NCBI GenBank assembly: GCA_029817715.1
Contig: JARUPY010000539.1
Span: 9,151,501 to 9,215,500 of the forward strand
Source: Melastoma dodecandrum
Lineage: Eukaryota > Streptophyta > Magnoliopsida > Myrtales > Melastomataceae
Length of the DNA: 64,000 bases
Direction of reading: 5' to 3'
In this document: piece by piece, positions 24,196-36,416 of the stretch
How the letters are laid out: each line of letters starts with the position of its first letter
Numbering within the stretch: the first letter of the stretch is position 1
Notes under the pieces: model-generated
Told to the model about the DNA's origin: nothing
Databases searched by the model: none
Seen by the model: the letters and a program-made list of their open reading frames with translations, nothing else
Translations under genes and position numbers: made by a program

Positions 24196-25389
24196 GTAGA
24201 AAAAGAAAGAAAATTATTTTCATGTCCACGGTCCGATCACCATGATAAAGTCCTTCGTGGATAACTCAAATTGTGGGTTACTGCGTTACAGAGAATTCGA
24301 CTAATTCTCTATGTTTAAATGATTGCCAAAATCAACTAATTTCAAGGCCTTTTAGTAAAATCAACCGATTTTATCGGTCTCGAGCGTCTTTTAATTTAAC
24401 TCGATAATAAGTTTTAACCGCATGTGATTCACTTTAGTACTAACTAAACACGATTGATGGTGCTCTCTAAAATAATTATTAAACATGATCAATGGCATTT
24501 AGTAGAATCATTAAACATAATTAGCGACACCGAATCAAGATGAATTTTTAACTAAAAGTAACCAATAAAAGTTTATCTATATATATAAATCAACTTAAAT
24601 CATCCTTAAACATGATTAAGTGATCGACTTTTAATTGAGAGCTAATTTCTCAAAATATGATCATGTGACTAATTTCAAACAAATTCCTTAGCCACATATT
24701 TTTAAGTGACGGGTTTCTTTTTAAACCTTCCGTATTTTAAGAAAACAAAATAACCTCTATGTTATTTTCGCTTAGTTTTGATTTCAGACTAAATCAGAAA
24801 CTACTGTGAGAAGCAGGACCAAACGGCAGGCAGCTTTTAAGTTCTTTTATTCATTTTAGACCAATATGAAGAACACCGTAAAGTTCGGGGATCAATGGGG
24901 AATGTTTGGATTTGTCATTTAATTCCGGACTAATTTAAATGTCACATCATTTAAACAAAGCAAAAAAAGGACAACAACAACGCCACCATTCCTACTCACA
25001 CACAGATACAAAAATTAAATAAATAACAAACTCACACAAACGTAGATATTAGACCGGGCTGGTCTTGGGAAGATTCCCCTCTCACATCGACGGAATCCCC
25101 ACCCGCAGAAGACAACACCGGCATCATTCCTAATTCTTGCAATTGTTAGTAACCCCAATGTACGAAATCTCTAAGGATGATTCCCCTCACAAACTCCTTC
25201 CTAGTGCTGAACAAAAAATCCCAAGTACGAAATTCGAATTCAAAATCCGATTTTATTTTCGGAATCGGATTCAAATACTTTAGATTTTAGATTCGGAGTC
25301 GGATTTACCGAAAAATTAAAATTCGAATTCGGGCTCGGATTTGGAATTTGAAACATTAATTTGGATCGGGGTTATGATAATTGCCCAAC
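24196..25389. other. Unassigned AT-rich intron sequence
   Basis: No ORF or domain. 25210-25360 is a low-complexity patch of alternating ggattcgga/gaattcg words; otherwise nothing is recognised. Confidence 0.4.
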
Positions 25390-26705
25390 TATCATCGGGG
25401 TTATGATAATTGCTCCCCACCTGTTGTTGTTGCTTCCACTACAACGACACCAATCTTACTATTGAGCTATCATCCTTGAAGACCATGATGGTCGAGTTAC
25501 ACCAAAAGCAACTTATATCTACTTCTCCCACTCATATCCTCACAAAATCCTCACCTACTCCCGGTCACGCCCGGATCCAATTTGCTAGCAACCATGGCGC
25601 CGCCATACTACCCTTATCACCAACCTGCTTTGTCACTTCATAAAACATGCCCCCGCTCTACAATCCAGTTATGCCTGGACTAGCGCCCTCCACCGACATT
25701 GTCTCCCCCTACAATCAGTACATGCATGGACCGTCGTCTATCACAACGACAATGCACAAATACATGCCATCATATTATTCATAACCATCGGTATTAGGGC
25801 CAACTCCATACCCACATGCAGCGTTCGGGCCAACTCCGTACGCTCAAACGTCATCACCAATAGAAGGGCCAACTCCCTACTTTCTAGTTGTTGTTGAACC
25901 TCCCAGCTTCAAGATTTTCACCTCAATCGTGACGCCATCAGTTCCACAAACAAAGCCCACTGTACCAAGCCCTTGCACGGGAACGCGGCCATCGTGGATA
26001 AACTATTTGAAGAGAAGAACCAAAATGAGGCTTTCGAGGCGTGACTTGAAGCTAGGTTTGCATTTACGCGAGAAGCTGAAGCTGGCACATGTCAAGGATA
26101 AAAGAGCGCCTTAACATTATTCTAGGGTAAAGGGCCCATGCTTGGGAATATGCCGACTACAAGATTTCCCATATCCAGATCCAAATTTCGTTGAAATTCA
26201 AAATGCCGGAATTCGAGTAGTTTCGTGGGAAATAATGCTCTGAGCTTCATCTCAAGTATTCTTTCCACAAGATTTAGTCTACCCTACGGATGACAAATTC
26301 CGCATTGCCATGTTTGAAGAGAGCCTCGCAGAATTGACGTTTCACCAGTATTATTCCAAGGATATAACAAGTATTCCACGTTCAAATAGTTAGCCTTGGA
26401 CTTCTTAAATTATTATGTGGAAATAGATTTGACAATTCCTGACCTGTGGAGAAGCTAAAGCGATATCAGGCGAAAGACGTCAAACATTTCGCTTATTGGT
26501 TTCGACAAATGGCCTTGCAAATTAAGCCAGCCTCCAAAGAGTAAAAGTTTATCGATGAAACAACTATCATGCAAGTGCCTTCTCTCTCCACCAAGCCAAC
26601 GGTCAAGCCAAAGCCCAAAGAACTCATAGCGACCGTTGAACAAAGTTAGCCGTCCAAGAGAACGATGCCACCGCCGATCTCATATGTGCCAAGGTCGTAT
26701 GCAGT
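25390..26705 (+). pseudogene. Ty3 gag fragment, copy 1
   Basis: Proline-rich start (25400-25900), then broken frames with gag-like segments: LALDFLNYYVEIDLTIPDLW and, in another frame, HFAYWFRQMALQIKP, matching the retro-gag pattern of long-gag plant Ty3 elements. 26490-26705 (including KPTVKPKPKELIATVEQ) is repeated at 29597-29920. Many stops. It is cut at 26705 by the hAT end. Confidence 0.6.
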
Positions 26706-29064
26706 AATTAGGGGTGTAAATGAGCCGAGCTGAGCCGAGCCGCACACTAGTGGGCTCCAGCTCGGGCTCGAGCGGGTAGGCTCGAGCTCGATGAAGTAGA
26801 GATATTTGGGCTCGAGCTCGAGCTTGTTTATTTTTATAGAGCTCGAACTCGAGCTTATTTTAGGTAATCGAATGTTCGATCGTGCTCGATTTGAGATCGA
26901 GCTCGTTTTAGGCTCGATACAAATGCACAATGAAGGACAAACACATACTAGCTTCCTATGTCATTTCAAATTTCCAAATATCTAAGGCAGAGTTAGTTGT
27001 TTCCCACATAGGATCCTCAAAAATTCGTTAAGACCAACATAGTTTCTCAAACAAATGATGGTTGCCTAGCTCCTTGAATTATCATTGGTTGAGGAAGATA
27101 TAAGACGAAGCTTGCATTATCCATAGTCGATCATGGAATAAGTAGCGTGATCTCTATTGGCTGATTTGTTTCCTACAAAATTAGATTAATATCAATAACA
27201 TGAAAAATAAATGTAAAAATTTACATTGTTACTTTTCTTGACTGTGTAAATTCTTACACTAGTCACTTCCACAAAGTAGAATTTGCACAGTTTATGAAGA
27301 CAACGAGGCATGATAAGCATCAATGACTTTCAATTGCACTCAAAATTGCCTCCGAAGTTACACTCGTAATGGGAATGACAAGAATGTCACGGGCCATTCT
27401 AGATAAGACATGATACTTCGATGTATTAAATTTCCACCGTGTATCAAAGTTGTCCATCATAGACAACTTCAATATTGACATTTGATTCAATGGCTGAATA
27501 AATTCTTGGAAAAGAGAACTCAATCACCCAAATTTGCATCTTGGATCTAAAATTGTTGCAATAGCCATCAACAAGTTACAATCACCCAAATATTTGTCAA
27601 ACTTTCCTTTAATCTTATTTAACATCGAAAAGAGAAAATGCTTCTCATCTTTGATTTCAGTAAACTTTTTATCCAACATAATCTTGACCCTAATATTGGT
27701 GACGAAATTGAAAACACTCAAGATCTCAAAAACTTGTTCAACTTTCACCCAATTTTCAACCTTTGGGCAACAATCGTAAGATGCTTCTCGCTATGCATAA
27801 CGTGGAAAAACCTCTTTGAACTTTATAGCCTTACATTTCATAAATCGAATTCCATCTTGTTTTACAATCAAAGATATGTCTTCTATTAGATAGTTGTAGT
27901 TGTTGCACAATCTCAAAAAACATCTTCAATCGTGCATCATTGTGATTTATGAAAATCACACTATCAGGGACATCTTCAATGATGTCTTTAATTTCAGAAA
28001 GTCCATCTTGAACAATAAGATTCAATATTTGTGCACAACAATGAACATGAAATATTTTTCCATAACAAAACCACCTCTTTTGCCTGGAAAAAATATCCTT
28101 CAAATTTCTCAATGCCACATCATTCTTTGAAATATTGTCAACGGGAATTGAAAGAACCTATAGATAACATCGCAGGAGTTAATGAAAATAAATAAGATAA
28201 TCAAATGCTAAATCAATTTTTCCAAAAAAAGCAATATGATAAAATATTAAGTACCTTATTCTCAATTGCCCATTCATTCAAACATTTGTAGATGTCGTCC
28301 GAAATATGAATCCCATAAAGGTGGAAGATGCACAAAATTAAAAACTCTCTATTATAGTTGCCAATTAGAATCCATAGAATGGTCAATTATCACTATATGT
28401 TCAATTCTTTGGTGATTTGTCTTCTACATACCGGTAGTAAGACTAATCTTTTTGACATCTTTCAACATTGCAGCTTTTGTTTCTCAATGTTATAAACTTG
28501 CACCCAATCCTTCTTGATGGTGTTGCGTGATAACTTCTCCTACCGAGCATTACACGCTTTTGTATAATGTTGAATTATTCTTCTTCAACAATCGAGAATG
28601 GATGTTCATGCATTAGAACAATGTGCAATGACCTCTCTCATTTTTACCGTATCAAGCTTCCCATCTATATAAGTCGATGCAATCATAGTCGAAGCAGAAC
28701 CAACATGCTTGAATGATAGCGTTTGTTGTTGTTGTTCTTGTCGTGCTCTGAGACAATAAGCATTTAAATACCTCCTCAGATGAGTAGTCCCAGAGCCATT
28801 GTGAGAAAACCGTGCCTTACAATAGATGCACTCTACTTTCTTACTTCCATTAGCAATTGTTACTCCTGCTAACCAAGGAAGTCTTTGCTTTCTTCCTTGA
28901 AATTCATGAGTGCATCTCATTGTTTGTTTCCCATTACACTTGTCTTTGTCTACTCCAATATCACTGTGACTTTCTATTGTGTCACCAACACTTGGATTAC
29001 TAGCTTCGCCACCAAATTCTTGTGCGTGTGATGATATCATTTGAAAAACGAGAGGAGATACCAA
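26706..29064 (-). mobile_element. hAT transposon remnant
   Basis: Left end taggggtgtaaatgag with many GAGCTCG-type subterminal words (26708-26910), typical of hAT ends. The minus strand encodes a BED zinc finger (29064-28606: VECIYCKARFSHNGSGTTHLRR), a middle part (28118-27831: HCCAQILNLIVQDGL, RHIFDCKTRWNSIYEM), 27748-27524 (KYLGDCNLLMAIATILDPR) and the C-terminal hATC dimerisation region (27523-27320: KYHVLSRMARDILVIPITSV). The order is right but frames are broken. No matching inverted right end was found up to 29600, so that end is lost or hidden. Confidence 0.82.
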
Positions 29065-29596
29065 AGAAGGACAATGAAATTATAGCAATAAATTATATAT
29101 AATAGATGACTGATGTCCACAGAGAAAAATGATAGGAGTTATCCTTGAAAGCTACTTAGGAAACCTAAAAAGACGACACTCAATTTAAAGATGTCACATA
29201 CAATTTAAGAATTTAGCCACACCATACCTATTTATTCCAACAATCATAGAACAAAAACCCCTAGAATAAACTTATGTTTAAAGATAATGAACACACATAG
29301 TAGTTTAATAATTTGCACACAAAGCATGATAAGTAAATATCCAAGGGAGATGTCTCGATACCATCAGGCAGTGATGTGCAGAAGCATGAACAAATTGATC
29401 TCATGGTAGATCTGATGAAAATCCTTTTAAGCTTTAGCTGGACAAATTCTCGCTCTGATGATCTACGTACGTCGAACCAGTTGTGGAGTAATTGAGATGG
29501 TGAAATGCTCTTGCATAGTGCGATTGACTCCATGATATTAACTTGCATACTTGGAAGTCATTTGAATGTAACAATAATCCAACCCTTAATCCGAAC

Positions 29597-31124
29597 ATTA
29601 TGTTGGTTAGGATTAAGCCGACAAATGACCTCACAAATCAAGCTGACCCTCAAAGAGAAAGAACTCACAGATGAAACCGTTGTCATACAAGTACCTCTCC
29701 TTCATAATCTGGCAGACACCCTCAACGGAGGTTATCGACGGTGACAAAACTCGACGAAGCGAATCGAGATGGATTGATTCCTGCTCTCTCCACTAAGCTC
29801 ACAGTCAAGCCAAAGCCCAAAGAGTTCATAGCAACTGCCGAACACAGTAAGCAGTCTATGAGAGTGATGTCATCGCCAAACTCGTATGCGCTAATGTCGT
29901 ATGCACTGGCAGCCCTTAGGCCTCGAGAACCCATTTTTGCCCAGTTTAGGTCTCTCGCTCCCGCAACGACACATCGACATCCAAGGTTGGTATAACAATA
30001 GTGTCCTCGACGCAGAGTGAACTAGTGCCGTTAGATGTCTTGTTCAGATTGGACCACTTGAGTCGTTGGACACTATGTTTGTCCGTTTGAGGGACATGAT
30101 CCTCATCAAGCCTGTGGAAGCAAAACCTACCAATCCTTCGTCATGCGGCTACAACCCCAAGGCGGTCTGTCAATACTATTCTGAAGCAACGAGGCACAAC
30201 ACCAACGATTGCATCACCTTCGTTACGCCGACCACTGCTCCAAAAGTTAAGAGCAACCCCTTATTAGAGCACGTCAACTACATCGGGACAAAGCCATTTG
30301 TTTTGCTAATCGATCAAGAAGAAGAGTTTTACATGTAAGAACTCGAACGGACAACAATCGAGCATGTTAATGTCATCCAGGGCAATAGAGAACGAGCAGG
30401 CCCTGTAAAGGTGCACACTCCTCACCAGCACACGCCATTCTAATTGACGGGTTCATCTCAATGCTCCTTTGACAACCAAAGACACCGTATGTTTATATTT
30501 TTAGGGGTCGGCGCAACCCGGAACGTCTCCCACAACTTAAGTGTTACCTTCAAAGGAACCAAGTCTTATGGTTGTCGAGCCAGCTACCGTATCAGCAAGC
30601 CCAGAAGTCGAGCACAAAACATGCTCATGAAGGATAGTGACTGCCTTAGAAGCTCAATCGCAAGCCCAGTCTCTAAAGCCCAAAAAGCCGTCGAATGAAT
30701 AAATTCGCAAGTTGATCTATGCTGTTAAGGAAAGAGATTAACATCATTGAGCAATTACAAGAAACAACCAGCCCAGATATTGTTGTTTGATTTCTTTAAC
30801 TCCTCCGACAAGTACATGAAGATTTTGGAAAAGTTTCTAGCCTAGATGTATCTACCTGTACAAGTTTAGGTGAATACGTTAGACTCATACATGACCGTCA
30901 TACTGACAAACATTGCGGTTACTTTCTCCGAGAATGATTTACCTGAAGGAAGTCGTGACCATAATGACACATCGTTCATTACTTTCAAATGTCGTGATAC
31001 CACTGTATCCAAAGTGCTCATTGAATGCGGTTATGGAGTCAATATCATTCCGCTTGCTCTCACCGAAAAGTTAGATGTCACCACAGAAAAACTCTCTTTC
31101 TCATTTGTCTATTCGAGCGTTTGA
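29597..31124 (+). pseudogene. Ty3 gag-protease fragment, copy 2
   Basis: 29597-29920 repeats copy 1. 30066-30338 has VCQYYSEATRHNTNDC, a degenerate Cys/His nucleocapsid motif (Tyr where His is usual). 30870-31124 has ITFKCRDTTVSKVLIECGYG, a protease-like segment in which the catalytic Asp is Glu; the inverted copy at 32944-33129 keeps LIDSDSGVNIIPL. No RT follows. Confidence 0.65.
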
Positions 31125-33130
31125 CGACACCAAATGGTAGGCTCACAGAGAGGTGACTTTGAAGGTCAAAGTTGGTAATCTTCTACTCCATTTTCCAAAT
31201 CCTTGAGATGGTATGCTCATTCAACATGTTACTTAGACGCCGGTGGATCCATCAAGACGAGCAATCTCTTTGACCCTGCATCAAATGGTCCGATTCTCTA
31301 CAAATAGCAAACTCGTCACAGTCAAGAGGGAGCACACCATAAAGCTTTGGGTGAAATTAATGTGCCATGTATCGACGGGTGAACCATTGAGGACTCAAAC
31401 ATTCGTGATGATGAACATGGTTCGAATAGATCTCCGGTCTAATCTCGTGATGAGCCGAGGCAACATATGCTCAGCAAAGAAGTTCATCAAATTCGGATAC
31501 CAGCTTGGCCAATGAATCGATGCTTGAGGACAAGACATCCATTATCCGATCGACATCCCTTTCAAGCCAGAGCCGCACGCTCTCGAATTCAAATGCAAAA
31601 GATCAAGGAGGCCCGACCCAACAAGCTGAGATATGTGCACATGTGGTCGGTTATCATCCAGTTCGTCCGTTCATTAGCGACAACGATGGAAAGCGAGATA
31701 CTTTCCAAGCAAACAGAAGATCTTAATACTAAATCACAGGAGCATGAAGATGAAGAAGTCAACATAATGGAAGCGTCGAACCCGACCGAGCCAGACATGA
31801 CGCTCGAAGGGTGAAACTTTCCAACTTTATTTTTTCTGGACGTAAATATGTCAAGTGTAAGATAGGTTGCCCTTGCTACATTTTGGTCGATGTCCATATG
31901 CAATCTGACCCCTTTAGTGTCGGAACGCTCATGCGATCACATCGGGCTAAGGATAAAAATGATGCTTAAAATTAGAGTAACATTTAATACTAGAGTAGTT
32001 CCCTTTTACACATCGATTATTGGTAGAGAATATGTTGAAAGATAATATATTGAAAGCTAGAAGTGTTGTCTACCAGTAAATCGATCTATTAAAAGTAACT
32101 ACTCTAGTCTTAAATGTCAATCTAATCTTAAACACCATTTTCATCCTTGACACACTATAATTCAATGGACGCTCCTAAACTAAAGGAGTCTCGTTACATA
32201 TGGACATTCTTGTTAAACCGCGACCAAAATGTAGCAAGGCAACCTAAGCAACACTTAATTTATCTTCGTGCATAAAAAATAAAGTTGGAAAGTTTCACCA
32301 TTCGAGCGGCATACTTGACTCGGTTGGGTTTGACGCTTCTATTAGGTTGACTTCTTAATCTTCAGACTCATATGCTTTGGTCTTGAGATCTTCTGTTTAC
32401 TGAAAAATAATCTTGACTTCTAACGTTGTCCCCAATGAACGGACAAATCGGATGAATGACCGACCATTTTTACACAAATCTCGGTTTGTTGAGATGGACC
32501 TCCTTGATGCTTTTACCTTTGCATGCACCTCTTGTTCGATAGGGATGTCAATCAGATAATAGATGCCTTGTTCTCAAGCTTCGAGTCCGTAACCGAACTA
32601 ATATCCGAGCGGATAGTGGATGCCTTGTTGCCTCGGCTCATCAGGAGATCATACTTGAAATATATTCGAAACATGTTCATCATATCGAATGTTTGATTCA
32701 TCGATGGTTCACCAGCCGGTTCGCCGACATATGGCATGTCAATGTCATGACAAAGCTTTATGGTGTGCTTCCCATTTAATTGTGACGAACTTGCCATTTG
32801 CAGGGAATTAGACCATCTGATGTAGCATCGAAGCGATAGTCCCGGCTTGATTGATTCACAAGTAAACAACATGTCTAAGGAGCCTGTCGTCTTAAGAATT
32901 TGGAAAATTAAGCAGAAGAGGGTGCCAACATTAATCTCCAAAGTCACCTCGCCGTGGGCTTGACGCCGTTGAACGCTGGAATGGAGAGATAAGGCGGAAG
33001 TTTCTCTACGTTGACGCCGAGCTTCTGAGCAACAGTGAGCGGAATAATGTTGACTCCAGAATCACTGTCAATGAGAACTTTGGATACATTGGTGTCGCGA
33101 CATTTGAGGGTAATGAACAATGCATTCAAT
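30965..33130. repeat. Large foldback (inverted duplication), arms ~1.08 kb
   Basis: 30970-32050 and 32055-33125 are diverged inverted copies. Plus-strand reading of the left arm and minus-strand reading of the right arm give the same protease-like protein, and pairing continues through non-coding sequence to a centre near 32050, where atcgattattggtag faces ctaccagtaaatcgat. There is essentially no spacer. The right arm ends ~35 bp from exon 2 of the CUE pseudogene. Confidence 0.75.
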
Positions 33131-33910
33131 CTAATATATCTTAGTTGAATTAAAGTTACCTTTCACAGCTTTTGACATGCCCTCGGGATCTTCATTTGGC
33201 TGAACTCCTATGCACAATTCCAGCTACCTACTCACAGCTGCATCTATGTCAACTCCACATTTTGTGAGGGTTGCTATATCAAAACACAATGAGAAAGTCG
33301 TCTGATTTTGACCATTCATGGTGAAGCGAACCATGATTAATGCCACCATCAAATAAATAAGAATAAACATTGCACAACCATCAGATATTGGATATTGCAC
33401 CAATTATGTTCACGATTGCACATTAACAATCACACCAACTTCTACTCCAAAAACCGATGTTCACTCACATGCGCTACCTTGCACTCGTGCAGAAAACCAG
33501 TCACGCCGATATACAAAATCCTACCGTGGAAAAAAAAAAAATAACAATAATGATGTAATGACCTCGACCATGTTAACCAAAAGTTGACGCTACCAGTCAA
33601 ACTCATGGTCTCACAATATACCACGGTAGGCCAAAGACAACCCTGGGGATAGATCTGATGCATCACAGCCATCTCATACTCGACTAAAACCATAAGGTGA
33701 AAATCAGACCGACTGCTAAACAAACATGCATTACTTGCCCTCGAAAGAAGGATCCACTGCACAACCAAAAAACAGAAAACGACGCATCCTGAATATGAGA
33801 ACATGCTTCCACAAGGGAATCCCAAATCCTCGATTTCTATAAATCAACACAACTGCCATAAGCTCATGCGATCACAGCAACGGAAAAATCAAACCATTCC
33901 GCAACCTACC
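33131..33910 (-). other. CUE pseudogene exon 2 and intron 1
   Basis: 33160-33273 is exon 2. The remainder (33274-33910) is intron 1; it has no mobile-element signature I recognise and nothing else is visible. Confidence 0.45.
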
Positions 33911-34077
33911 CTAGCATCCATTCCATGCGAGGGAAACACGCCGAAAGCTGAGCGAGGGTGGCAGCCTTCGGCAACAGCGACCGGGAGCCAAGGGAAAAGC
34001 TGAGGCGGCGAGCCTTCTTCGATGTTGATGCGGCCGGGAAATCCTCTTCGAAGCGAGACGACGACCGTTGCGGACAT

Positions 34078-34743
34078 CGCTTATCCCCTACAACCACCAC
34101 CAAAATATCCGAAATCCGCTACCGCCAGATCACGAGAAACCTAGCGATCGATCGAATCACGACACGTGATGGGAAGGATCCGAGCTCCCGCCGCTGGTAA
34201 TGGGGTGATATTTCTGATTAGTCCTTCATTGTTTCATATATTAAAATGGATCCTTATACTATAGTTTTTGCGCTTCGGACATCATTCCCTAATATGAAAC
34301 GGTATCCGTTGGTCATACAGAAATGTTATTTTTAATTGGTAATGATCACGTACAATTGGCCTTTAATTGATTAATTTTGGTATAATTTGCATAATCACGC
34401 GTGGACTTATACTGTGACGATTTCTTGGACATCAAACCGGGACAAATTCTTAATGAATATATTAATCGGGTTGGTAGTTTCAGCAAGTCCCAACTCATGA
34501 AATTGTCTGGACAATATCCTGTCATTTTTCTCGGATCTTGATTCTATTGTATTTCCCCTCAAAACACAGAAACACACCAGTTAATTCTCCTAATTAATTA
34601 AATCTATTCATCATTACCTTTTCGGAAGTTGGTCGAATCTTTGCACGTATAATCTCTCCCATTAACACCAGAAACCTTTGAACATCCTGGTGAATACTAA
34701 GCAGTTCAGACTATCATCCAAAGAATGGCTTCCTCCACAGGCA
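34078..34743. other. Divergent intergenic region
   Basis: Lies between the start of the minus-strand CUE pseudogene and the first small peptide gene on the plus strand, so it would hold both promoters. Nothing specific can be fixed. Confidence 0.35.
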
Positions 34744-35092
34744 ATGGCCGTGGCATCTGCGGCGGATCCATTCCTCCGTTTTTCCATGGAATTCTACTTC
34801 TTTCTGCCGGTCTTCTTCGTTCGGGTTGCCACCAGAAGTGTGTTGAACCCCATATGCACGGGGTGAGTCTTTGTCCATGAGTGTACAAGATTCTGTTCGC
34901 GGAACTGACTAGCATATATGGCCGGGGAATTTCATTCGCTCATTACGATATGAATTGATGGTCACTTGGACGACCTAGTAATGCCAAGAGAATTCCCCAA
35001 AATTCATTTTTTTCCCTTGCATTGTCAGGGTCTGTTGGTACAAGCCCTCCACATCCAGGGGCCGGGATGTACCAAGTGATGGCTCCAAATGT
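34744..35092 (+). pseudogene. Small secreted-peptide gene, decayed paralogue
   Basis: Exon 1 (34744-34862) encodes MAVASAADPFLRFSMEFYFF and on through a hydrophobic signal-like segment to NPICTG, with donor GTGAGT. The presumed exon 2 begins after TTGTCAG at 35029 and in one frame gives VGTSPPHP; allowing one extra base it would end PGCTK and stop, closely matching gene 36417-36791. As it stands the exon junction changes the frame and the G-rich run near 35060 carries one base too many. I read it as a broken copy of its neighbour 1.7 kb downstream. Confidence 0.5.
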
Positions 35093-36416
35093 ATGTCTGG
35101 AGAAACCGTTGGGCTGGAACATGTGTACTGGAGCGACACATTGGCGCAAGTAGGACGCGTTGTGCAACAAGTGCCGATACACTTTGTATCATATGGCTAT
35201 TGGTAACTTCGTTATCGAAAGAAATGGAAATGAACTTTTCTGTTTGGAAGCTTAATCCTCCTTGTGTTCATCGCACGAACTGTGAAATACTTATTATGTG
35301 TTGTATTTTGTATTATGAAGCTAGTTTGCATCAGCACATATAATATTATATGAAACCTACACAATAAAATCTCCAAATGATATGTTGGTTCGCAGAGCAT
35401 GACTAATTTGTGATATTTTAAAGTTATTGAAAAAAAACTTCTAGTTTGATGGGTGCAAAACGTGTTTGATGTTGGTAAAGTTGTGCAAGACCTAGTTATG
35501 TGATCAGACATCAATTCAAATTGAGTTAATGAGGGGTATTTTAATAGTCGATAAGTCAAGTTCTGATAAGAAGAAGTATACGAATTAGACTCGGTATTTA
35601 CGTCCATTTTCCTATGATCAAACACAGTTATATGCCATAGATTTTACATACTTTCCTTCCTAGTATCGGACAACCACATAGGTAAGCCACAACCAAGGTG
35701 AGGAGTCGTGTCGGAGGCAGCCACGTGAAGAGTGGGCGAAGGAAGTCGCATAAAAGGTAGTCTTCGTAACAGTGGAAGTAATAGTCGCCCATGAGGGAAG
35801 TCACCGTTCGTGCAGACGTGTGCATGTTGTGAGGAACCATGTGAGGTTGCCAATTATGGTAAGGAGCCAATGTGGGTTGTGTTAGCCACATTTTTAGTAG
35901 TAGAAGCGTGCATATATGTTATGCTCGACGCTTGTTCCTTAAACTCAGGGAATATATCTTATTTCTAGTAGAGTACTGGGAGAGTCAACCTTATCTTATT
36001 ATCGAACCACAACAAATTTTGTGTCCAGCCTGTTAAGCTCATACCAAAAATAAAGTAAATGACTTATTAAAAAACGATAATGTAAATGATGGGATTCAGT
36101 CCGCGCATCTTTAGTGGATTCTTTTACCAACACAAGCTTGTAGAAGTGATGGGCATAGTGTCAGAAAGTCTATCGCGTCGTTTTGTGTCATATTCGTGGG
36201 ATGAAAAATTCGTAGTTTGAAAATTCAACCGGCCAGAATTTGAACCATTCCAACAGCTATTGACGTAGAAGTCAAACAGCATGTCATGGGGATGGCAGAT
36301 TTTTTATGGTTTCATTTTTCAACATACACCAACCTTTCTTTCCAATAAGTAGTCACTTGAAGAACTTCAACGAGATCACAACTTTGAGAGGAGACGAAGT
36401 AACAAGGGAGGTATCA
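35093..36416. other. Unassigned region between the two small peptide genes
   Basis: AT-rich with two minus-strand open stretches (35212-35625 and 35628-35891) that show no motif, no biased composition and no introns; nothing is supported as a gene. Confidence 0.4.

Larger units (their letters stand above)
22771..34077 (-). pseudogene. CUE-domain protein pseudogene, five exons, intron 2 filled with mobile DNA
   Basis: Resembles the plant 'ubiquitin system component Cue' proteins: N-terminal CUE (ubiquitin-binding) domain and C-terminal coiled coil. Minus-strand exons: about 33911-34077 (MSATVV..., SRFEEDFPAASTSKKARRLS, LSACFPRME), 33160-33273 (KCGVDIDAAVSR, LELCIG), 23311-23453 (EGSYWVELLVKEI, EAGQCFEK), 23004-23177 (VLRQHIESLGRDNMILKCAV, IPSYQEQLKKLE), 22771-22856 (DNYTMSLQLKHAQLNQSVP). 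Defects: frame change in exon 1, TAG after SR in exon 2, an apparent in-frame loss of ~25 codons in exon 3, TAA as first codon of exon 4 (GAA expected), and TGA plus a one-base loss in exon 5. Intron 2 spans 23454-33159 and holds at least four mobile-element pieces. The family call rests on recalled motifs, so a homology search should confirm it. Confidence 0.68.

Noticed and set aside
26708..26910. GAGCTCG-rich segment as a satellite or regulatory island
   Set aside because: It starts with taggggtgtaaat and adjoins hAT transposase, so it is read as hAT subterminal repeats.
34744..35092. Possible EPF-like or RALF-type cysteine-rich peptide gene
   Set aside because: The Cys spacing of EPF/EPFL or RALF is absent; the exon pair matches the neighbouring 36417 gene instead.
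35212..35891. Two minus-strand ORFs of 137 and 87 codons
   Set aside because: No motif, no coding-like composition, no introns or conservation visible.
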